From an uncultured Clostridia bacterium (GTDB lineage: Bacteria; Bacillota; Clostridia; Oscillospirales; Oscillospiraceae), in contig CAKNZJ010000338.1 in NCBI GenBank assembly GCA_932222125.1, positions 1 to 50,333 of the forward strand: DNA of 50,333 bases, in the 5' to 3' direction. The notes beneath the pieces were generated by a model that had not been told where the DNA came from, made no database searches, and saw only the letters and a list, made by a program, of their open reading frames with translations. A program made the position numbers and the translations under genes. Shown here piece by piece: positions 26,086-34,334 of this stretch; the stretch's first letter is position 1; each line of letters begins with the position of its first letter.

Positions 26086-27498
26086 TTGGAGCGGACTACT
26101 GCTGTTATCCCCGCTGAGGACATTCAGCGGCAGACGAAATACTGCGCGGAGATCAAGGTGCTCAATCAGCAGCGCCAAGTCCCGCCCATGGCTTATGTAG
26201 ACACCTACGGCTGCCAGCAGAACGAGGCGGACTCGGAACTGATCCGGGGCATGCTTGCCGATATGGGCTATGAAATAACGGACACCAGTGATGGGGCGGA
26301 TGTGATCGTCATTAACACCTGTGCCATCCGGGAGCACGCGGAGCAGCGGGTGTTCGGCAACGTGGGTGCACTGATCCACGGAAAGCGAAAAAAGCCGGGA
26401 CAGATTATCTGTCTGTGCGGCTGTATGGCGCAGGAGGCCCATGTGGCGGAGCGGTTGCGCCAGTCCTACCGCCATGTGGACCTGCTGTTTGGCCCTCAGG
26501 CGCTGTGGCGCTTTCCGGAGCTGCTGCGCCGGGTGTACCTGCGCCGGGGCCGGGTGTTCGACGTGGATGCCTCTGATGGAGCCATTGCCGAGGGCTTGCC
26601 TGTCCGACGTTCCGGCAAGCTGAAGGCGTGGGTATCCATTATGTACGGATGCAACAACTTTTGCTCCTACTGCATTGTTCCCTATGTTCGGGGGCGGGAG
26701 CGCAGCCGGGAACCCGAGGCCATTTTGAATGAGATTGAGACATTGGTTGGACAGGGCTATAAGGATATCACCCTGCTGGGGCAGAATGTAAACTCCTATG
26801 GCATGGACTTGGGTTCCGGCATGGACTTTCCCACCCTGTTGGAGCGGACCAACGCTATTCCTGGAGACTTTCTAATTCGCTTTATGACCTCTCACCCGAA
26901 GGATGCTACCGACCGGCTGTTCGATGTGATGCGGAACTGCGAAAGGGTAGCGCCTTGCCTCCACCTGCCCTTCCAGTCAGGAAACAGCCGGGTCCTGCGG
27001 GCCATGAATCGTGGGTACAGCCGGGAGGAGTATCTGGATAAGATACAGGCCCTGCGGGAGCGGGTACCTCATATTGTCCTGACCAGCGACGTTATTGTAG
27101 GGTTTCCGGGAGAGACCACCCGGGAATTTGAGGACACCCTTTCCCTCATCCAGGAGGTGCGCTTTGACGCGCTGTTCACCTTTATCTATTCTCCCCGGGA
27201 GGGCACCCCTGCGGCAAAGCTGGACGACCCATTTACCCGGGAGGAAAAGCAAGTCAATTTTGACCGGCTGGTGGAGGTGCAGAATCAGATCTCTCTGGAG
27301 AAGCACCAAGCTTACATCGGCACGGTCCAGCGGTGTCTGATTGACGGAGCGGGAGATGACCCCAGAAGCAGCCTAAAGGCCCGCACTGCCGGGAACCGGC
27401 TGGTTCATCTGAATGGGGACTCAGCCCTAATCGGGCAGTTTCGGGATGTGAGGATCACCCACTGCTCTACCTTTGCCCTATTTGGGGAATTGATCTAG
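26086..27498 (+). CDS. miaB: tRNA-2-methylthio-N6-dimethylallyladenosine synthase
   Basis: A 470-residue radical SAM methylthiotransferase that adds 2-methylthio to i6A37 of tRNAs reading UNN codons. The N-terminal UPF0004 domain holds three cluster cysteines: YGCQQNEADSE (Cys43), INTCAIREHAEQR (Cys79) and CGCMAQ (Cys113). The radical SAM motif is YGCNNFCSYC (Cys189, 193, 196), followed by PYVRGRERSR typical of MiaB. A TRAM domain ends the protein. No ATG fits; the TTG at 26086 has GGAGGG 6 bases upstream and leaves an N-terminal extension of normal length. It heads an operon with wall-growth genes 19 bases downstream. Confidence 0.94.
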   Translation: MERTTAVIPAEDIQRQTKYCAEIKVLNQQRQVPPMAYVDTYGCQQNEADSELIRGMLADMGYEITDTSDGADVIVINTCAIREHAEQRVFGNVGALIHGKRKKPGQIICLCGCMAQEAHVAERLRQSYRHVDLLFGPQALWRFPELLRRVYLRRGRVFDVDASDGAIAEGLPVRRSGKLKAWVSIMYGCNNFCSYCIVPYVRGRERSREPEAILNEIETLVGQGYKDITLLGQNVNSYGMDLGSGMDFPTLLERTNAIPGDFLIRFMTSHPKDATDRLFDVMRNCERVAPCLHLPFQSGNSRVLRAMNRGYSREEYLDKIQALRERVPHIVLTSDVIVGFPGETTREFEDTLSLIQEVRFDALFTFIYSPREGTPAAKLDDPFTREEKQVNFDRLVEVQNQISLEKHQAYIGTVQRCLIDGAGDDPRSSLKARTAGNRLVHLNGDSALIGQFRDVRITHCSTFALFGELI

Positions 27499-27517
27499 AA
27501 TGAGGTGAAAAAGCGTC

Positions 27518-28030
27518 ATGAAGGGACAAAACACCGTGGCCAAATGGCTTGCCTACGGCGTGGCGCTTTTGCTGGTGGCGGCGGTGAATTACTATGTGCT
27601 GGGACCGATGCCCATGGCGCTGCCAGCCCTTTTGCCGGTGGCGGCGGTAGGGGTGGGGACGTTGGAGGGCGCTGGTTTCGGCGCTGGTTTTGGTGGATTT
27701 GCGGGATTGATAATGGCCAGTCTGGGTCATGCGGGGTTGGTGTGTATTCCGTTGTTGTCTGTCATTGGATGGTTGTCTGGTCTGGCCGCTCAGTATGTGT
27801 TGCGCCGGGATATCTGGGGGCACCTGCTGTGCTGCCTGGTGACGATGGTCTGCTGGGAAGGATGGCAGGTGTGCAGCCGGTTACTGGCTCACGAGGCGCC
27901 GCTGGCCGTGCTGATGAGGGTGGCTATACCAGAGCTGCTGTGGACCATGTTGTTGACCATTCCGGTGTACTGGGTGGGCCAGTTCTGCTGTGCCCGCTAT
28001 GGGAGGATTTGTCATGAACAATTCTTATGA
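27518..28030 (+). CDS. mreD: MreD-like rod-shape membrane protein
   Basis: A 170-residue, very hydrophobic protein with about five membrane segments, starting WLAYGVALLLVAAVNYYVLG, with a Gly-rich turn between helices. Sequence identity to known MreD is not strong by eye; the call rests on size, topology and its place directly before a PBP2 gene, where mreD usually sits. mreB and mreC are not nearby. It overlaps the PBP2 gene by 17 bases. A +1 frame of the same length is open here but lacks membrane character. It would act with PBP2 in the elongasome. Confidence 0.68.
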   Translation: MKGQNTVAKWLAYGVALLLVAAVNYYVLGPMPMALPALLPVAAVGVGTLEGAGFGAGFGGFAGLIMASLGHAGLVCIPLLSVIGWLSGLAAQYVLRRDIWGHLLCCLVTMVCWEGWQVCSRLLAHEAPLAVLMRVAIPELLWTMLLTIPVYWVGQFCCARYGRICHEQFL

Positions 28031-30122
28031 CTCCGTGCGCGCCCAGGAGGCAAGGGCAGAAAGGGAGGCTAGACGGCTTCTGGTGCGCACCCGAGTGCTA
28101 ATGAGCCTGTTTTGCGCTGCGCTGGCAGGTTTTTTAGCTGTGCTGTTCCAGACCCAGATTGTGAATGGGCAGGATTATTTGAATAATGCCAGCCACCGCC
28201 TGTTGGAGGCGGAGACGGTGGACAGTGCCCGAGGAGAGATTTTGGACTGCTATGGACGTGTGCTGGTGGCCAACAAGGTCAGCTACAATGTGGAACTGGA
28301 CACCAATTCTATGGGGGAGCGAAGGGATGAGGTTCTCCAGGCGCTGTTGGCGCTATGTCGGGAAGAGGGGGTGAGCTGGGATGAGGCGCTGCCTATCTCA
28401 GACCAGGCTCCCTGGACGTTTACCGGGGAGGACCCGCTCTATATAAGCAGGGAGAAGGAAGATGGGGAGGTGGAACTGGCGCCCACCCGGCTGGGCAGGC
28501 TGGTGGAGAAGAGCGGCATTGCCAAGGATGTGACCCGGGAGGAGTTGACCGCCCCGGTTTTGCTGGAGAAGCTGTGTAAGGCTTTTGGCATGGAGCTGGA
28601 AGGCCCGCCCACTTCGGAGGACCGGGCGCTGGCTGGGGTGCTATACGCGGTGTATCTTCGCCGCCATGGAATTGTCAGCAATGCCTATGTCTTTGCCAAA
28701 GGGGTAGACATCACCTTCATCTCAAAGGTAAAGGAACGGGCCCTGGAGGGGGTCAACATTACCACCTCCACCTCCCGCCAATATAACACCAACTACGCTG
28801 CCCATGTGCTGGGCCGGGTGGGTGCGATTCAACCGAAGGACATGGAGTATTATCAGGGGCTGGGTTATCCCATGGACGCCTATGTGGGTCTGGATGGAGT
28901 GGAAAAGGCCTTTGAGTCTCATCTTCAAGGGACCCGAGGCAGCCGGCTCATTGAAAAGGATGAGAGTGACAATATCATCAACCAGGAGTGGCGCACCCAG
29001 CCAAAACCAGGAGACAATGTGGTGCTCACGTTGAATATGAAGCTGCAGGCTGCGGTGGAGGATCTGCTGGAGGAGTATGCCGGCACGTTGGAGAACCCGG
29101 GCGGTATGGCTGCCGTGGTCGTGGACATGAGCGGCGGTGTGCTGTCCATGGCTTCCTACCCTACCTATGATCTGTCCACCTACGCCGACAATGTGGTAGA
29201 ACTGAGCCAGGACACTGTCCGCCGCCCCCTGGTGAATCGGGCTACAAACGGTCTGTATGCCCCTGGTTCCACCTTCAAGATGGTCACGGCCATGGGAGCG
29301 CTATCGGAGGGAATTATTGGAAGGCGGGATATGGTGCGGTGTACCGGCGTCTATACCTTCTATCCAGATGTACACCCCCAGTGCTGGATTTGGCCAGCGG
29401 GCAGCCACGGCAATGAGAATGTCACCCAGGCCATCACTGATTCCTGTAACATCTTCTTTTACGATGTGGGGCGGCGCCTGGGAATCAGCAAGCTAGTGGA
29501 ATACGCTACCAACTTTGGGCTAGGGCAGTATACTGGGATAGAGATCAGTGAGTCCAAGGGAAAGGTGGCCAGTCCGGAGACCTCTGCCCAGGCGGGCTCC
29601 GTATGGTATGGAGGCGAGGTCATGAACGCCGCTATTGGGCAGGGAGACAACCAGTTCACGCCTCTTCAGCTGGCCAACTATGTGGCAACCCTGGTAAACG
29701 GAGGCAACCATTATCAAGCCCATCTGCTCAAGGAGGTGCGCTCCAGCGATTACCGTCAGACCACATATGAGTATGAACCGGAGCTGATGAATACCGTTCA
29801 AATGGATCCGGATTATCTGGAGGCAGTTAAACGGGGCATGTACGATCTGGCTAAGACGCCGGCTATGGCCCGGTACTTTTCCTCACTACCGGTGGAGGTG
29901 GGGTGCAAGACGGGTACCGCGGAGGTGATGTCCAGCACGGCAAACGCTGTATTTGTATGCTTTGCCCCCTATGATGACCCTCAGATAGCGCTCTGCCTGG
30001 TGGCTGAGCGGGGAGGGTCCGGACACTCTTTGGCCGGGGTGGCCGGGGGAATCTTGAGTCAGTATTTTTCTACGGAGAGTTCCCTGGACGCTGTGTCCGG
30101 AGAGAATACCTTGCTGCGCTGA
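28014..30122 (+). CDS. mrdA: Class B penicillin-binding protein 2 (elongation transpeptidase)
   Basis: A 702-residue peptidoglycan transpeptidase. One membrane anchor (about 27-45) follows a short cytoplasmic tail. The class B dimerisation region starts at ARGEILDCYGRVLV (72-85), with about 150 residues of inserted sequence before the HVLGRVG segment. The catalytic motifs are STFK (Ser419, Lys422), SCN (477-479) and KTG (632-634). The start ATG at 28014 follows GGGAGGA and lies inside the mreD end, suggesting coupling. The operon miaB-mreD-mrdA ends at a strong bidirectional terminator. Confidence 0.93.
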   Translation: MNNSYDSVRAQEARAEREARRLLVRTRVLMSLFCAALAGFLAVLFQTQIVNGQDYLNNASHRLLEAETVDSARGEILDCYGRVLVANKVSYNVELDTNSMGERRDEVLQALLALCREEGVSWDEALPISDQAPWTFTGEDPLYISREKEDGEVELAPTRLGRLVEKSGIAKDVTREELTAPVLLEKLCKAFGMELEGPPTSEDRALAGVLYAVYLRRHGIVSNAYVFAKGVDITFISKVKERALEGVNITTSTSRQYNTNYAAHVLGRVGAIQPKDMEYYQGLGYPMDAYVGLDGVEKAFESHLQGTRGSRLIEKDESDNIINQEWRTQPKPGDNVVLTLNMKLQAAVEDLLEEYAGTLENPGGMAAVVVDMSGGVLSMASYPTYDLSTYADNVVELSQDTVRRPLVNRATNGLYAPGSTFKMVTAMGALSEGIIGRRDMVRCTGVYTFYPDVHPQCWIWPAGSHGNENVTQAITDSCNIFFYDVGRRLGISKLVEYATNFGLGQYTGIEISESKGKVASPETSAQAGSVWYGGEVMNAAIGQGDNQFTPLQLANYVATLVNGGNHYQAHLLKEVRSSDYRQTTYEYEPELMNTVQMDPDYLEAVKRGMYDLAKTPAMARYFSSLPVEVGCKTGTAEVMSSTANAVFVCFAPYDDPQIALCLVAERGGSGHSLAGVAGGILSQYFSTESSLDAVSGENTLLR

Positions 30123-30216
30123 GCAAAGGGAAGGGCCCCATCCTGCTCTCCAAATACCTGGGGAAATGTCCTGACAGGGAAGAGAGGGACTAGGGGAAGA
30201 AGTGTCTGAGCGAGAT

Positions 30217-30263
30217 AATAAAATACACCGCCGGGGCTTCATCCCCCGGCGGTGTATTTTATT
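30217..30263. terminator. Bidirectional terminator between mrdA and rny
   Basis: A perfect 20-bp stem (30217-30236 with 30244-30263) and 7-base loop, with A-rich 5' and T-rich 3' arms so it works on both strands. The rny stop codon (30261-30259) lies inside the stem. Confidence 0.9.
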
Positions 30264-31818
30264 TGGCGTATTCGATGGCTTTGGTTTCCCGGATGAGATT
30301 GACTTTGATCTGACCGGGGTACTCCAACTCCTCTTCGATTTTTTTTGCGATATCCCGGGCCAGCAGGACAAGATTGTCCTCTGAGACCTCCTCGGGCTTG
30401 ACCATAATGCGAACTTCTCGGCCAGCCTGGATGGCATAGGCCCGGTCCACACCGGTAAAGGAGGTAGTCAACTCCTCCAGCTTCTCCAGACGCTTAATGT
30501 AGTACTCTACATTTTCCCTGCGGGCGCCTGGACGAGCGGCGGAGATGGCATCGGCGGCGGCCACCAGACAGGCCACAATGGTCTTGCACTCCACCTCACC
30601 GTGGTGGGCCTCGATGGCGTTGATCACGTTCTCGCTCTCCCGGTATTTCCGGGCTAGTTCCACACCGATTTGGACGTGGGAACCCTCCACCTCGTGGTCA
30701 ATGGCCTTACCCAAGTCATGAAGTAGGCCGCCCCGCTTGGCTTCAGCTACGTTGGCACCGATCTCGGCAGCTAGCAGCCCAGCCAGATGGGCCACCTCGA
30801 TGGAGTGATTGAGTACGTTTTGCCCATAGCTGGTGCGGTAATGTTGGCGACCCAGCAGCTTGATCAGTTCGGGATGAAGGCCATGGACATTGGTTTCAAA
30901 TACAGCCCGCTCTCCTTCGGCACGGATGGTGGCATCTACCTCTCGTTTGGCCTTTTCCACCATTTCCTCAATGCGGGTAGGATGGATACGCCCATCCAAA
31001 ATCAGTTTTTCCAGGGCCAGCCGTGCGATCTCCCGGCGGACCGGGTCAAAGCAGGACACGGTGATGGCCTCTGGTGTATCGTCAATAATGAGGTCCACTC
31101 CGGTCATGGTCTCAAGAGTGCGAATATTGCGGCCCTCTCGGCCAATGATGCGGCCCTTCATCTCGTCATTAGGCAAGGGGACCACAGACACGGTGGCCTC
31201 GGACACATGATCAGCGGCACACCGCTGGATGGCCAGGGCAATCTGCTGCCGGGCATAGGTTTCAGCTTCATCCTTAAAGTGGGCCTGGATTTCTTTTAAC
31301 TTCACCGCCTGTTCGTGGGTGACGTCATCGGCCAACTGGTCGATAAGGTAGCGCTTGGCCTCCTCCGCAGTGAGGCCGGAGATGTGCTCCAAGGTCTCCA
31401 TCTGGCGCTCTTTCAACTGGTCTATTTCCTGTTTTTCCTCATTTAACAGGGCTATCTGGGCGGATACAGCTTCCTCTTTGCGCTCTAAAGCTTCCAGCTT
31501 TCGGTCCAGGTTTTCCTCCTTTTGATTCAGACGCTTTTCCTGGCGCTGAACCTCGTTTCGGCGGTCCTTGACCTCTTGCTCAAACTCGTTTCGGGCCTTA
31601 AGGATCTCCTCCTTGGCCTCCACCGTGGCCTCACGCTTTTTGCTCTCGGCGTTTTTGATAGCTTCATTGATAACCCGGCGGGCCTCCTCCTCGGCGGAGC
31701 CGATCTCCCGCTCGGCAGCGGCCTTGCGGCGAAGATAGCCGATGACGGAGCCAACTGCCAGACATACTAGACCAACTACGATAGCCACAAGGATTAGTAC
31801 CCATAATTGGACTTCCAT
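30259..31818 (-). CDS. rny: Ribonuclease Y
   Basis: A 519-residue membrane-anchored endoribonuclease that starts bulk mRNA decay in Firmicutes. The N-terminal anchor spans about residues 5-28; a long charged coiled coil runs to about 150; the KH domain has GRIIGREGRNIRTLE (222-236); and the HD domain carries LLHDLGKAID (His367, Asp368). The ATG at 31818 has AGGAGGTG 9 bases upstream. Transcription appears to start near 32043 from a consensus promoter, giving a leader of about 225 bases with several hairpins, which suggests regulation at the RNA level. Confidence 0.96.
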   Translation of the reverse strand: MEVQLWVLILVAIVVGLVCLAVGSVIGYLRRKAAAEREIGSAEEEARRVINEAIKNAESKKREATVEAKEEILKARNEFEQEVKDRRNEVQRQEKRLNQKEENLDRKLEALERKEEAVSAQIALLNEEKQEIDQLKERQMETLEHISGLTAEEAKRYLIDQLADDVTHEQAVKLKEIQAHFKDEAETYARQQIALAIQRCAADHVSEATVSVVPLPNDEMKGRIIGREGRNIRTLETMTGVDLIIDDTPEAITVSCFDPVRREIARLALEKLILDGRIHPTRIEEMVEKAKREVDATIRAEGERAVFETNVHGLHPELIKLLGRQHYRTSYGQNVLNHSIEVAHLAGLLAAEIGANVAEAKRGGLLHDLGKAIDHEVEGSHVQIGVELARKYRESENVINAIEAHHGEVECKTIVACLVAAADAISAARPGARRENVEYYIKRLEKLEELTTSFTGVDRAYAIQAGREVRIMVKPEEVSEDNLVLLARDIAKKIEEELEYPGQIKVNLIRETKAIEYAK

Positions 31819-32043
31819 CTTGCTCTACACCTCCTAATAAATGCTGTGTTCAGATATTTTTGGGCAAAATAAGACGCGATGTGTCAGCGCACACCGCGAT
31901 AATCGAAAAACCGCCCACCCAAATTGGGCACACTAGTTTGAGGTTTACACATCTATTCTACAAAACAGGCTGTATAGGGGCAGTCAAAAGAAGACTGCAA
32001 TACTCAAAATGGGGAAAGACCCCACGGTTTTTCAGAATTATCC
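31819..32043 (-). promoter_or_regulatory. Long structured rny leader
   Basis: Read on the minus strand, the leader holds several stem-loops: TGGGG/CCCCA, GCAGTC/GACTGC, a GCCC/GGGC helix followed by GGTTTTTCG, and a 9-bp stem with one G-U pair (31898-31890 with 31883-31875) followed by TCTTATTTTG. The last two look like intrinsic terminators in the leader, so attenuation of rny is plausible. No known riboswitch class was recognised. Confidence 0.5.
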
Positions 32044-32049
32044 TCATCC

Positions 32050-32078
32050 ATTGTAAAGGCCAGGGGGTTTCCTGTCAA
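32050..32078 (-). promoter_or_regulatory. Strong rny promoter
   Basis: On the minus strand a perfect TTGACA (32078-32073), 17 bases, TACAAT (32055-32050). Confidence 0.82.
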
Positions 32079-32151
32079 GGGGAATCTGAAAGAGTCTCAT
32101 TTCCTTCCGGGACTGTCGGCTTTCATTTCCATCCATTTTGTCAAAATATGT

Positions 32152-32190
32152 GTAAAAGAGCCGGAGTCCAAAGGCCTCCGGCTCTTTTAC
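32152..32190 (-). terminator. apbE terminator
   Basis: A perfect 15-bp stem (32152-32166 with 32176-32190) with A-run and T-run flanks, 44 bases after the apbE stop. Confidence 0.82.
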
Positions 32191-32233
32191 AGCCAACGAG
32201 GCATGGGATGCCGGGGAAGGGAGCGCCATGGCC

Positions 32234-33241
32234 CTATTCTTCTGCCACAGTGACGGCATGTCCTTGGGTGGTGGAAAAGCGATCTGACAGACCGGGGGTA
32301 ACAGTAATGGCGCCGCTGTCCGAGACCAAAATGGCCTCAAAATCCCGGTTAGCCCGCCAATAGTCCAAAGCCCCCTCCATCCCCATAATAAACAAAGCGG
32401 TGGACAGCCCGTCGCAGTATAACCCGCTCTCCCCAACAATGGTGACGGAGGACAGGCCGCTGCGGGCGGGGAACCCAGTGGATGGGTCAATGATATGCCA
32501 GTAGCGCACGCCATCCTGTTCAAAATACCGCTCATATCCTCCGGAGGTAATGATAACCTCGTTGGAGGCGGACACCACGCCAAGGGAGCTGCCGGGATTG
32601 AGAGGATCCCGGATGGCTATCCGCCAAGCGGAGCCGTCCGGTTTGGCGCCGATGGCATAGATGTTGCCGCCCAGATCCAGCAGGGCACTGTCCACACCGT
32701 GCTCTGCCATCAGCGCTGCAAGCACGTCGCCGGTGTAGCCCTTGGCCACGCTGCCCAGGTCAAGTTCCATGCCGTGGGGAAGGGTGGCTGTGTTGGTAGT
32801 CGGGTCAAAGCCAACCTGGGTGTAGTCCACTTTAGCCAGAAGCTGGGCGATGGTGTCCCTGTCCGGAACGGCATACTGTCCGGTGGTAAATCCCCAGGAC
32901 CGCACCACCGGATAGATGGTCAGGTCTAAAAGGCCGCCGGTGCGCCGGCACAGTTCCAGGGCCTGGGAGAGGAGACTGGCGGCGTCGGGGGATAGGGAAT
33001 GGCTGCCGGCGTGATTGAGCTGGTAAATCTGGCTGTCAGGATCGGTGACTGACAGCAGGGAGTCCAATTCCAAAATGCGGCGTTGAGCCAGTTCCAGTGC
33101 CGACTCGCTATTTCCGTAAGCGGTGATAGTCATGACGGTATCCATGGCAATCACTGTCACTGAGTGGGATGGCGGTCCCTGAGTGCCGCAGCCGGTCAAT
33201 AGCAGCAACAGGGCGGCCCAGAGGATGGATAGGCGTCTCAT
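32234..33241 (-). CDS. apbE: FAD:protein FMN transferase lipoprotein
   Basis: A 335-residue ApbE-family enzyme that attaches FMN to Thr/Ser of partner flavoproteins such as Rnf/Nqr subunits. It has a lipoprotein signal (MRRLSILWAALLLLLTGC, Cys18), the N-terminal MDTVMTITAYG strand, the core DLGSVAKGYTGD, LLDLGGNIYAIG, and the C-terminal HIIDPSTGFPARSGLSSVTI with metal-binding residues. The ATG at 33241 overlaps the deaminase stop (ATGA). No Rnf, Nqr or FMN-binding partner is encoded in the window, so its target lies elsewhere. Confidence 0.93.
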   Translation of the reverse strand: MRRLSILWAALLLLLTGCGTQGPPSHSVTVIAMDTVMTITAYGNSESALELAQRRILELDSLLSVTDPDSQIYQLNHAGSHSLSPDAASLLSQALELCRRTGGLLDLTIYPVVRSWGFTTGQYAVPDRDTIAQLLAKVDYTQVGFDPTTNTATLPHGMELDLGSVAKGYTGDVLAALMAEHGVDSALLDLGGNIYAIGAKPDGSAWRIAIRDPLNPGSSLGVVSASNEVIITSGGYERYFEQDGVRYWHIIDPSTGFPARSGLSSVTIVGESGLYCDGLSTALFIMGMEGALDYWRANRDFEAILVSDSGAITVTPGLSDRFSTTQGHAVTVAEE

Positions 33242-33729
33242 GCCAACACCTGGTCCGGAAGGGAGTCGTCCTCGTCGACCCAATCCCTCTGCACATCTAC
33301 CACTCGGTATTCGGTGGGGGTATCCCGGATGATTACCCGGGCAATCCCTGCGTTGATGATAAGCCGGCGGCACATGGAGCAGGATGAGGAGTGGGGGATC
33401 AGCGCGCCGCTGGCAGGATTTTTGCAAACCATATATAAGGTGGCCCCCAACACCTCTCGCCGGGCAGCGGAGATGATGGCATTGGCCTCGGCGTGAACGG
33501 AGCGGCATAGGTCGTACCGCTGGCCGGAGGGGATATTCAGGGCTTCCCGGGTGCAATAGCCCAGTTCGTGGCAGTTTTTTCGCCCCCGGGGCGCGCCATT
33601 GTAGCCGGTAGATACGATCTCATCATCCTGGACAATGATGGCGCCATAATGACGGCGCATACAGGTGGAGCGCTCCAGCACGGTTCCGGCAATGTCTAAA
33701 TAATAGTTTTCTTTGTCGATACGAGCCAT
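33238..33729 (-). CDS. dCMP deaminase (ComEB-like)
   Basis: A 163-residue zinc deaminase that makes dUMP from dCMP. The zinc site is SVHAEANAI (His, catalytic Glu) plus the two cysteines of SSSCSMCRRL; the usual Pro of PCxxC is replaced by Ser. An extra CHELGYCTRE segment precedes it, as in ComEB proteins. The ATG at 33729 has AAGGAGG 9 bases upstream. It is co-transcribed with apbE by a 4-base overlap, although the two functions have no obvious link. Confidence 0.92.
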   Translation of the reverse strand: MARIDKENYYLDIAGTVLERSTCMRRHYGAIIVQDDEIVSTGYNGAPRGRKNCHELGYCTREALNIPSGQRYDLCRSVHAEANAIISAARREVLGATLYMVCKNPASGALIPHSSSCSMCRRLIINAGIARVIIRDTPTEYRVVDVQRDWVDEDDSLPDQVLA

Positions 33730-33759
33730 TGAAAGGTTCCTCCTTGGGACGTTTGGTAG

Positions 33760-33788
33760 AGTATAGCAGGTTTTTGCACCCTTGTCCG
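33760..33788 (-). promoter_or_regulatory. Promoter of the dCMP deaminase-apbE operon
   Basis: On the minus strand CGGACA (33788-33783), 17 bases, TATACT (33765-33760) preceded by TGC. Confidence 0.55.
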
Positions 33789-33822
33789 GGGATAAGTTCA
33801 CATTTTATTTACGCCCACCCCA

Positions 33823-33856
33823 TTGACTTGACCAAATTGGGATATTATCATAGAAT
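33823..33856 (+). promoter_or_regulatory. Two overlapping promoters for the zinc-ribbon protein
   Basis: TTGACT (33823-33828)-17-TATCAT (33846-33851) and, shifted by 5 bases, TTGACC (33828-33833)-17-TAGAAT (33851-33856). Each -35 and -10 is a 5/6 match. Confidence 0.6.
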
Positions 33857-33882
33857 TATCCCCAAGTAAGAGGTGAGCGCCC

Positions 33883-34278
33883 ATGATCCGGCAAATGCTA
33901 GCACGGCTGATGGCCGGCCGCTATGGCGGCGACCAGTTGAATATATTCCTGATTGTGGGGTATCTCATCCTTCATACGATTTTTTTGTTAACACGCTGGA
34001 TTGTGCTGGATGCGGTGGCTTTGACGCTGCTGCTGATTACCTTATTTCGGGCCTTTTCCAGACGGTTAGAGCGGCGCCGGGAGGAGAATGCCCGCTTTCT
34101 CCGGCTGACCCGCCCCATCCAACGCTGGTTCCACTCCCTGCGCACCAGGGCGGGGGATCGGGAGCATCGCTATTTCAAATGCCCAAACTGCGGCCAGCAG
34201 ATGCGAGTGCCCAGGGGTAAGGGGCGCATCACCGTTCACTGCAGGTCCTGCGGGGCCACCTTTGAGGAAAAAAGCTGA
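33883..34278 (+). CDS. Small membrane protein with C-terminal zinc ribbon
   Basis: A 131-residue protein of unknown function. Two membrane helices (about 18-38 and 40-56, LNIFLIVGYLILHTIFLLT and VLDAVALTLLLITLFRAF) are followed by a strongly basic helix and a zinc ribbon with CPNC (residues about 101-104) and CRSC (about 121-124). The positive-inside rule puts the ribbon in the cytoplasm. RBS GAGGTG lies before the ATG. Similar small proteins occur widely in Clostridia. It is monocistronic with its own promoters and terminator. Confidence 0.8.
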   Translation: MIRQMLARLMAGRYGGDQLNIFLIVGYLILHTIFLLTRWIVLDAVALTLLLITLFRAFSRRLERRREENARFLRLTRPIQRWFHSLRTRAGDREHRYFKCPNCGQQMRVPRGKGRITVHCRSCGATFEEKS

Positions 34279-34289
34279 TAATAGAATGG

Positions 34290-34333
34290 AGCCGCCCCTG
34301 ACAGGACCTGCCTGCCGGGAGCGGCTTGTTTTA
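34290..34333 (+). terminator. Terminator of the zinc-ribbon protein gene
   Basis: Stem AGCCGC (34290-34295) with GCGGCT (34321-34326), extended by inner pairs, followed by TTGTTTTAC. The 3' end of the convergent SecB-like gene is right after it. Confidence 0.7.
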
Positions 34334-34334
34334 C

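Noticed and set aside
27505..28017. Alternative frame over the mreD-like gene
   Set aside because: Same length but Gly/Arg/Val-rich with no membrane pattern; the 27518 frame is consistently hydrophobic and overlaps mrdA in the usual way.
31860..32363. Plus-strand reading frame across the rny leader and apbE end
   Set aside because: No ribosome site, no family features, and it runs through the apbE terminator.
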